This document shows, piece by piece, positions 57,025 to 64,000 of a stretch of 64,000 nucleotides of DNA. How positions within the stretch are numbered: position 1 is the stretch's first letter; the number at the start of each line of letters is the position of its first letter. The DNA comes from Humulus lupulus (Eukaryota; Streptophyta; Magnoliopsida; Rosales; Cannabaceae), in the NCBI RefSeq assembly GCF_963169125.1, contig NC_084802.1:22041107-22105106 (forward strand), in the 5' to 3' direction. The translations under genes and the position numbers were made by a program. The notes beneath the pieces are model-generated. The model saw only the letters and a list, made by a program, of their open reading frames with translations. It had not been told where the DNA came from and ran no database searches.

Positions 57025-58181
57025 TCACTGATAATATTTTCTCAAATGCACAGCATTCCAGGTCCGTGACACCCTTTCTCCATTAAGCCGGGTTAATTTG
57101 AAGGTACCTTCTTGTATGATTTTAATGATCTGATAGGGCCCTTCCCAGCTCGGGCCAAAAGAACCATCTTAAGGGTCCTTGCCCGCGAAAAACACCCTTC
57201 GAAGCACCAGGTCTCCTAACCCAAAAGCACGCCTTTTGACCTTTGAATTAAAATAGCGAGTGATATTTTGCTGATAATGTGCGAGGTGCAGCTGTGAATC
57301 TTCTCGCTTTTCATCAATCAGGTCGAGGGACGCGCTTAGCAATTTTTCATTCTGCTCTTGGCTGAAGGCCTGGACCCTATGCGAGGCTATCTTTGTTTCG
57401 ACAGGAAGGACGACCTCGCTCCCGAAGGTCAAGGAAAAAGGGGTGTGCCCCGTCGAGATTCGGTGCGAGGTCTGGTAGTCCCATAGAACTTACGGGAGTT
57501 GCTCGGGCCAAACTCCCTTGGCTTCGTCCAGTTTCTTCTTAAGACTCGCCTTGAGCATCTTGTTCATAGCCTCAACCTGCCCATTAGCCTGGGGGTAGGC
57601 CATGGAGGAAAAACTTTTAATTATGCCGCGTCACCTGCAAAATTCGGTGAAGAGGTCGCTATTGAACTGGGTTCCGTTATCCGACACGATCTTCTTTGGC
57701 AGTCCGAACCGGCAGACAATATTCTTAACCACAAAATCGAGGACTCTCTTTGATGTTATTGTCGCCTGGGCTCCGCTTCTGCCCACTTCATGAAGTAGTC
57801 AATAGCTACTACTGCATAGCGAACTCCTCCTTTGCCCGTGGGTAGGGCACCAACTAAGTCAATCCCCCAGACCACAAACGACCACGGGGACAAGATCATC
57901 TTCAGCTTGACTGGTGGAGCTTGGGTGATCGTGGCAAACCGCTAGCACTTGTCACACCTTTGGACGTAAGAGATTGAGTCCTTTGATAAAGTGGGCTAAT
58001 AATATCCTTGCCTCAATATCTTCAAGGCCAGGCTCTGCCCCCCAGCGTGATGTCCACAAGAGCCTTCATGCACCTCCTGAAAATTGGTTCTAGCCTCCTC
58101 TGGCAGAATACATCGCAAAAGAGGAAGAGAGAGGCCACACCGATACAACGTTCCATCTATGACCGTATACCTCGGAGCTTG
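57025..58181 (-). pseudogene. Integrase of Tat element B
   Basis: Minus-strand frames: zinc finger with HHAGGQSLALKILRQGYY and CDKC (about 57950-58080), core with WGIDLVGALPTGKGGVRYAV (57800-57880), FGLPKKIVSDNGTQFNSDLF (about 57650-57715), ANGQVEAMNKML with the catalytic Glu (about 57540-57590). Then 57169-57432 (MTFGSEVVLPVETKIASHR, GLGDLVLRRVFF) and a C-terminal part ending HLRKYYQ with stop at 57025-57027. Stops and frameshifts at about 57166, 57495, 57630, 57775 and 57943 inactivate it. Confidence 0.85.
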
Positions 58182-58828
58182 CTAGAGTATCTTTCTTGCA
58201 TCCTTTTTCTCTTCGGGTAACTTCCCTGTGGTAAGATATTCGACTATGGGAGTCATCCAGGTGGGCCTGGCATCGATCATTTTGATCTCTCCTACATTCT
58301 CTGCCATACTTGGTCTCTCTAGGAACTCCACTGGTACCAGTCTCAAGGTTTCAGCTTCCTTGGAGGTGGCCAACTTTGCTAGGGCATCAGCATTGGCGTT
58401 CTGTTCCCGAGGGATCTGTTTGACTAGGCTGTACTCAAAAGCGAACAACTCCTTCTTTACCTTGGCCAGGTAGGCCGCCATCTTGGTTCCCCGCACTTGG
58501 TATTCCTCTGATACCTAGTTTACCATGAGCTGGGAATCGCTATAGCACTGGATGGCCCTGGCCTTCAACTCCCTGGCCACCCTCAGCCCAGCCAATAAAG
58601 CTTTGTACTCGGCCTCGTTGTTGGACGCTTCAAATCCGAATCGTAACGCAGAGTGGAACGATGTCCCTCTGGGGATATCAAGATGATTCCAGCTCCGGAC
58701 TCGTTCTCATTAGATGAACCATCCACAAAGACTTTCCATAAGGCCCACACCAATTCTTCCACCGGTTCCTCTTGGAATCTAGTGCACTCTGCCACGAAAT
58801 CAGCCAGAGCTTGGCTTTTGATCGCAGT
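58182..58828 (-). pseudogene. Archaeal-type RNase H domain of Tat element B
   Basis: 58583-58795 reads WALWKVFVDGSSNENESGAG and IILISPEGHRSTLRYD. After a frameshift at about 58630 the SNNEAEYKALLAGL-type part follows. 58182-58496 then has KMAAYLAKVKKELFAFEYSL and NANADALAKLATSKEAETLR, and leads to integrase. It is the second RNase H typical of the Tat lineage. Confidence 0.82.
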
Positions 58829-60376
58829 TCATGGCACGTATCGTCTCTTGAATTGGCTCAGCTCGATAGCCCACTTCAAAAGATGTCCCAATGCCTCAGG
58901 TTTCTGCAGTACCTGCCTTAAAGGTTGATTGGTTATGATGTGGATTGAATGGGACTGAAAATAAGGCCTAAGATTTCTGAAGGCCGTGATAAGGCAGAAC
59001 GCCATTTGCTCCATCAAAGGATATCGAGATTCGGCTTCGAGGAGCCTTTTGCTAATGTAATAGACTGGCTTCTGAGACCAGTCCTCTTCCTGGACCAGCA
59101 CGGCACTAGCCGCATCTTCCGTGGTAGCTCGGTAAAGAAAAAGAGGCTCCCCTGCTGTTGGTTTAGACAACACGAACGGCTCGGCTAAATGTGCTTTTAG
59201 GTCGACGAAGGCACACTCACACTCTTCGGTCCACTCGAACTTTTTAATTCCCCAGAGCAGGTTATAGAATGGCAAACATTTGTCGGTTGATTTGGAAATT
59301 AACCGATTAAGGGCTGCCACCCTTCCTGTCAGACTTTGGATGTCTTTTCGCGATCAGGGTGATGGCATTTTGAGTAGCGATATGATTTTATCGGGGTTCG
59401 CCTCTATTTCTCTAGTGTTGACTATGAAACCCAGAAATTTTCCTGACGCAACCCTGAAGGTACATTTTTGGGGATTCAACCTTATACCATACTTCCTTAG
59501 GATTTCAAAACATTCTCTCAGATCGGGAACATGGTCATCGATAGTTTTTGACTTGACCAACATGTCATCAATATACACTTCCATGTTTTTCCTGATCTGA
59601 TTAACGAACATTCTGTTGACCAATCTTTGATATGTAGCTCCAGCGTTTTTCAGCCCGAAGGGCATGACTTTGTAACAATAAACATTGGTTGGGGTCATGA
59701 AGCTGGTATGCTCCTGGTCCACAAGATTCATAGCGATCTGATTGTAACCAGAGTATGCATCCATGAAGGACATGAGCTTGTGCCCTGCCGTGGCGTCCAC
59801 CACCTGGTTGATCCTTGGCAGGGGGAAGCAATCTTTGGGACACGCTTTATTCAGGTCAGAAAAGTTGATACAAGTCCGCAATTTTCTGTTGGGCTTCGGG
59901 ACCAGAACAGGATTGGTGACCCAGATCGGGTATTTTGCCTCGTGGATAAAAACGCACTTTAAAAGCCGAGCAACTTCCTTTTCCAAGGCTGCAACTCGAG
60001 TCATACCCAGACGCCTTTGTTTCTGCGACTTTGCAGGCATGCTTTTGTCTAAGCTGAGGGTATGCATGATGATGCTCGGGCTGATCCCCACCATGTCTTC
60101 ATGAGACCAGGCAAAAATGTCTAGATTTTCTTGTAGGAATTTCAGTAGCTCCACCTTTCTCTCATTACTAAGGCTTTTTCCGAGCCTAACAATCCTCGAA
60201 GGATCTTTAGGATCGATATTTACCTCTTCGAGCTCTTCGATAGCCTGGAGCTCGGACCTTTCTTCGCCAATTCTAGGGTCGATATCGTTACTCAGGGTGG
60301 TACCTACGTCATCGACCAGCTGAGATTCCTTTATACCAGAGCTAGTTCCCTTTTTCCTGGGGTTCCTCACTTCCAT
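58829..60376 (-). pseudogene. Reverse transcriptase and RNase H of Tat element B
   Basis: 59354-60376 is a 340-residue intact frame: acidic linker (ELQAIEELEEVNIDPKD), FAWSHEDMVGISPSII, then RT with DLNKACPKDCFPLPRINQVV, FMDAYSGYNQIAM, MPFGLKNAGATYQRLVNRMF and the catalytic MEVYIDDMLVKS, ending FLGFIVNTREIEANPDK. A TGA follows the PSP residues. 58829-59320 is the RNase H part (AALNRLISKSTDKCLPFYN, VLVQEEDWSQKPVYYISKRL, ITNQPLRQVLQKPEA). RT is well preserved; only the stop between RT and RH breaks this stretch. Confidence 0.88.
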
Positions 60377-60404
60377 CCTAAATGGCCATCGTCTGCTGCC
60401 CGGT

Positions 60405-61001
60405 TTATGATTTTCCCTTCATGGAAATGCTATAGCATTCTCTGGCAGTGAGCTGATCACCTCGAACCGTACATATCCCCGTAGAGGAGGGGAATTTGAC
60501 TGCGAGGTGGCAGATAGAAGTTATGGCTTCAAATGCCATCAACGTAGGCCGACCCAGAATTGCGTTGTACAAGTTGGGACAGTCGATAACCATGAACTCG
60601 AGGAGTTTGGAGATAGTTTGGGGTCCTTCTCCCAACGTTATTACTAATTCAATCGTGCCTATCACTGTCGACCCTTCGCCAAAGAACATATACAACATGA
60701 TGGAAGTGGCCTTCAGTTCGGTCACTGACAGCCCCATTTTTTCTAACGCGGACCGAAACAACAAGTTCACAGAACTCCCGTTATCAACTAGAACCCTCCC
60801 GACTCTCCTATTGGCGAGCTGGGAGGTTATAACTAGAGGATCGTTATGTGGGAACTGAACATGACTGGCATCTTCTTCGATGAAACTAATTGGCAGTCTC
60901 TCCAATCGTTGTTGCTTGGGTATGAGATGCTCTGGGATAAATTCGATTTCGTTATGACACTTTAATTCATTGATGTATCTTTTTTTAGCACCTCTGCTCA
61001 A
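60405..61001 (-). CDS. Protease domain of Tat element B
   Basis: A 198-residue open frame beginning MSRGAKKRYINELKCH. It holds ISFIEEDASHVQFPHNDPLV, the active site VLVDNGSSVNLLFRSALEKM, the FGEGSTVIGTIELVITLGEG block, VIDCPNLYNAILGRPTLMAF and the end ARECYSISMKGKS. The aspartic protease processes the polyprotein. The frame ends 28 bases before the RT frame starts, so in this copy gag-pol is not continuous. The domain itself has no internal stop. Confidence 0.82.
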   Translation of the reverse strand: MSRGAKKRYINELKCHNEIEFIPEHLIPKQQRLERLPISFIEEDASHVQFPHNDPLVITSQLANRRVGRVLVDNGSSVNLLFRSALEKMGLSVTELKATSIMLYMFFGEGSTVIGTIELVITLGEGPQTISKLLEFMVIDCPNLYNAILGRPTLMAFEAITSICHLAVKFPSSTGICTVRGDQLTARECYSISMKGKS

Positions 61002-61287
61002 GCGTGCAAGATAGGGGCCCCCCAGAAATGGTGGTTATCTCTCCTCCTGCTATTGGAGGAGGGAGGTCTTACCCCACGTGGGCTCCGGTCGGATTCGCTA
61101 GGGCTTCCGAAGCTGATTGAACGTTTTGCCTGGCTGGCTGATTCGGAGCGACCCGATTCCGAGCATACTTAGCCAAGGGTTCGGCCTGGATGAATGTCTC
61201 GATCCCATCCTTTAGATGCCTACAATCATTGGTGTTGTGACCAATGTCGTTGTGGAATTGACAGAATTTTGAAGGGTCTGTCTTAGC

Positions 61288-63184
61288 CTATTGATGTTTC
61301 AAGGGCTCTGGCCTTTTCCAGGGAAGGCGTGCAGAATTCGCTAGGAAAATGTGTTCCCTAGTGTTTGTGAGATCGGTATAAACTGCGTAGACTGGTTTGA
61401 ATTTTTCCACGGGCTTGCTTTTCTTTGGACCGTGCTGGCTGCCCTCGACGTTTCCCTTTCTTTTGCCTCCACCCCCTTGGTTATTCTGGGTAACGGTCTG
61501 AGTCATTTTCACGACGTCTGTTTCTGCTCCAACGGGCTGATCAGGGACTTGGCTGGTTCCCGCAACCGATGCTCTCGCTTCTTCCAAATTTATCCATTCC
61601 TGGGCCTTGTTCAAGAATTCATCCACAGTGCTGACACCTTTCCTTTGGATTTCTTTCCACAGCCCGCCCCCAACAAGGATTCCAGTTCTCATAGCCATGA
61701 GTCTGGAACTTTCGTCTGCGTCCCTAGCTCGGGCTGCAACGTTGGCAAACCTACTCAGGTAAGCTTTTAAAGACTCCCCGGGTTGTTGCTTCACATTCGC
61801 CAAGGTATCCACTTTGATGCGGACCGCTTGGGAGGCTCGGAATGCCCTATTGAAGTCGGTAGAGAAATTCTTCCATGAGCTGATCGACTGCTTCTTGCAC
61901 TGCTTGAACCATTTCCTAGGTGGCCCGATCAGAGTCGAAGGGAATATCAGGCACCTCAGCTCAGGTCCGATATTATGGGCCATCATCGGGGTGTTGAACA
62001 TCCCCAAGTGATCCGACGGGTCTCCATCTCCATCGAATTTTGAGAGATAGGGCATCCTGAAACCCGGCACGTATACCATTGCTGTGTTGTTTGGGAAAAA
62101 AAGCTCAAGCTCATTCCCCAAGTTGTATTCGTCCTTTCCCTTCTTTGATAGGAGCCTCTTCATTAGTCCTCCATTTGAGCTAGCCTTTTGAGGGTTTGGT
62201 CTTTTATACCTGGGTTGTTCTGGGGTTGTTCAACAATCCCTGTCCCGTTGTTCGCGTTAGGTGGGTTATTGTCCCTCCATGCATGAGATTGGTTTAGTGG
62301 GACATTCCCATTGTCGCATATTTCGGAAGGACCATCCTCTCGCGCGAGCATGACTTTCGTTTCTGGACGGCGCTCCCCTCTGTGAGTTGAGGCGATCTCA
62401 AAGGTCGGTCCTCGAGGCGGCATGAGGGCTTTGCGCTGAACTTAGATGATTTTGCAGGTCTCCACTAGATCTACCACTTCGGTGGCTTTTAGTCCAATAG
62501 CTCCCATTGGAAAAACTCAGAGCCTGCTGCTAGGGGAGAGGATCCGAAACATTTCTGCGCGCTCGCGGGCAATGGCGGGAGGAGGATTCCTCCCGCTGTT
62601 CCCGTATGCATGAATATCTCGAGCAGGACGAGGAGGATATGGATATCTTATCGGCGAAGGGGGATGCCTAACTAGTGAAGCGATCCTAGTCCCATCTGGC
62701 TAGATCAAACTAGCTCCCTGTCGCTCACGAGAGGGCTATCCGGAGCAGGTTGCCTGTGCGAGATTTCCCTAGCCTCCTCCGCAAGTTGCCACGAGCTCTC
62801 CTGGGTGCGTTCGATGGTGGAGCCGAACTTGGAGTTGAAGTTTCTGATTGACTGGTTGACTTGCTGATGGGCCCTGGGAAACTCGTCAAACATAGTTTCT
62901 TGGTTATGGTGCGACATGGGCGCAGAACTCGGGGTCGAGGTTCTAACCGACCGACTGGGTCTGGGCTGACTATCTCTGCGGGACTTGTGAGTCCTACTTT
63001 GCCTCTTTTCGATGATAACGTTGGTTGTAAGAGGGGGTAGCCGGGCCAAGACTTCCTCAATTTGCTTATTCGCTTTGGCTAGATGACTCCTCAACTGGAT
63101 GTTCTCCATTTCTATCGCCGTCAGGTAACCTGGGTTTGGATTTAGAGGTAGGGGCGCTGAACTCCCCGTGTCGTCATGGCCCAT
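61288..63184 (-). pseudogene. gag of Tat element B
   Basis: Three minus-strand parts. 62705-63184: N-terminal coiled coil (MENIQLRSHLAKANKQIEEV) and Ser/Arg-rich part. 62163-62423: short linker part. 61288-62163: capsid domain (PYLSKFDGDGDPSDHLGMFN, CLIFPSTLIGPPRKWFKQCK, LANVKQQPGESLKAYLSRFA) and a basic C-terminal part. The CHXXH-type knuckle with HNTNDCRHLKDGIET is around 61190-61250, in a different frame. It aligns by eye to the gag of A. The start is taken as the ATG at 63184, about 160 bases inside the PBS. Confidence 0.83.
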
Positions 63185-63342
63185 CGGCTGCTTTCCTGAT
63201 CGCTGCTGGACCTCTGGGTCTGATTCATTGGATATGGTGGCATGGTGAGCCTCCTACCCACCATGTTGATCCACCTCGTTACCATGCCTCGAACGAGTAA
63301 CCACCACAATCAAGTTTTCATGATAGCACTAATCTGAAAACC

Positions 63343-63361
63343 TTTCAACGAAAGCACCAAA
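63343..63361 (-). other. Primer binding site of element B
   Basis: Minus-strand TTTGGTGCTTTCGTTGAA, next to the LTR end GTCGACA. Same site type as in A and C. Confidence 0.6.
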
Positions 63362-63362
63362 C

Positions 63363-64000
63363 TGTCGACGCAGTTTTTCGCCAACAGTAAATTATATGAA
63401 TAAATAGTATGGATTAGTACTGAATGATAAACCGTAATATGAAAATGATAATAATCGAGAATGTGGAGTCTAATTGCAAAGAAAGATGGCCACTCCTTTT
63501 TTAGGTGGTTCGGAGGTTAAAATCCCCCTAGTCCACCTGCCAATATTATTGATCTATCCTTACTATTTCTTACATAGTATTTGCATTACAAGAAGAATCC
63601 AACCCCTTGCATTATCCAGGGTTCTAGTATATATAGGCGATTGATCTCTAAGTAGGTACTGGGGTCATCCCGTGATCTCTTCATCCATCGTGTCATTTAT
63701 GTGACACCATTGATTAATACCCAAACCTTACAGTGAAGTGTGGTCTAATCAATGGGTAAAGATGGGTAATGGGCTGCATGGCCCAAATCAGGTGTGGGAT
63801 GTCTGATCACGCACGTTTATATTGCGTATCCGGGAATTCGGGAATAAAACAGACACGTGATGTCTGCTATACGCATGTTTATATTATGTGGTTGACTTTA
63901 TAAAGATTCGGGGGTATGTCAGGCCTCTGTTGCACCACGAGCTTAATGTGACGCTAGCTCGTGGCTTCTACTATGTCGACACAATGGCTCCAAGTGATGA
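63363..64000 (-). repeat. 5' LTR of Tat element B (runs off the window)
   Basis: Element-sense end ...GGCGAAAAACTGCGTCGACA, a relative of the A-type LTR end GACGAAAAACGGCGTCA. A TATA-like TATATATAC (minus) is at about 63626-63636. The LTR start lies beyond 64000. No 3' LTR copy is found at the other end of the element near 51350. Confidence 0.75.

Overview
This window is nuclear DNA from a flowering plant, probably a eudicot. It is almost wholly made of nested, decayed LTR retrotransposons. The evidence is plant-type Ty1-copia and Ty3-gypsy polyproteins on both strands, spliceosomal introns with GT...AG borders, AT-rich spacers, a DNA-transposon MITE with target-site duplication, a CACTA-transposase fragment and a nuclear copy of the mitochondrial cox3 gene. 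I see no intact host gene, no rRNA or tRNA gene, no CRISPR and nothing bacterial.

Layout. 1-4802: 5' part of a minus-strand Tat-lineage Ty3-gypsy element (element C: RT fragment, protease, gag, PBS, LTR). 4803-8570: 5'-truncated copia LTR with a tRNA-iMet-type PBS, a GC-rich 33-bp repeat island, AT-rich DNA, a complete hAT-type MITE (7441-7809) and a small cut-off ORF. 8571-13307: minus-strand Angela-like copia element (3' LTR, RH, RT, integrase; gag lost). 13308-18615: patchwork of LTR pieces (3' LTR of an A-type Tat element, a chromovirus LTR, an LTR4 end, a second C-type LTR plus leader). 18616-25915: an LTR ('LTR2') present as a large inverted repeat, with a deleted chromovirus (18922-23819) nested in one arm. 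25916-26639: cox3 NUMT. 26640-30623: AT-rich sequence with little to call. 30624-48875: plus-strand Tat element A, split inside RT by a nearly complete copia element D (34597-41542). 48876-50853: LTR4. About 50854-51345: CACTA DUF4216 fragment. 51420-64000: minus-strand Tat element B, its 5' LTR running off the window.

How the parts work together. Elements A and B share an unusual plan: gag-PR-RT-RH-archaeal-type RH-INT on one strand, then a tandem-repeat block, then a convergent multi-exon accessory gene on the opposite strand. Two intron positions in that gene match between A and B although the DNA has diverged, and the tandem repeats at the pol/accessory-gene junction are unrelated in sequence (67 bp in A, 119 bp in B). 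In B a chromovirus solo LTR with a perfect 5-bp target duplication sits inside an accessory-gene exon. Most coding regions carry frameshifts and stops, so the locus is probably inactive. The best preserved frames are the B reverse transcriptase and the D RT-RNase H.
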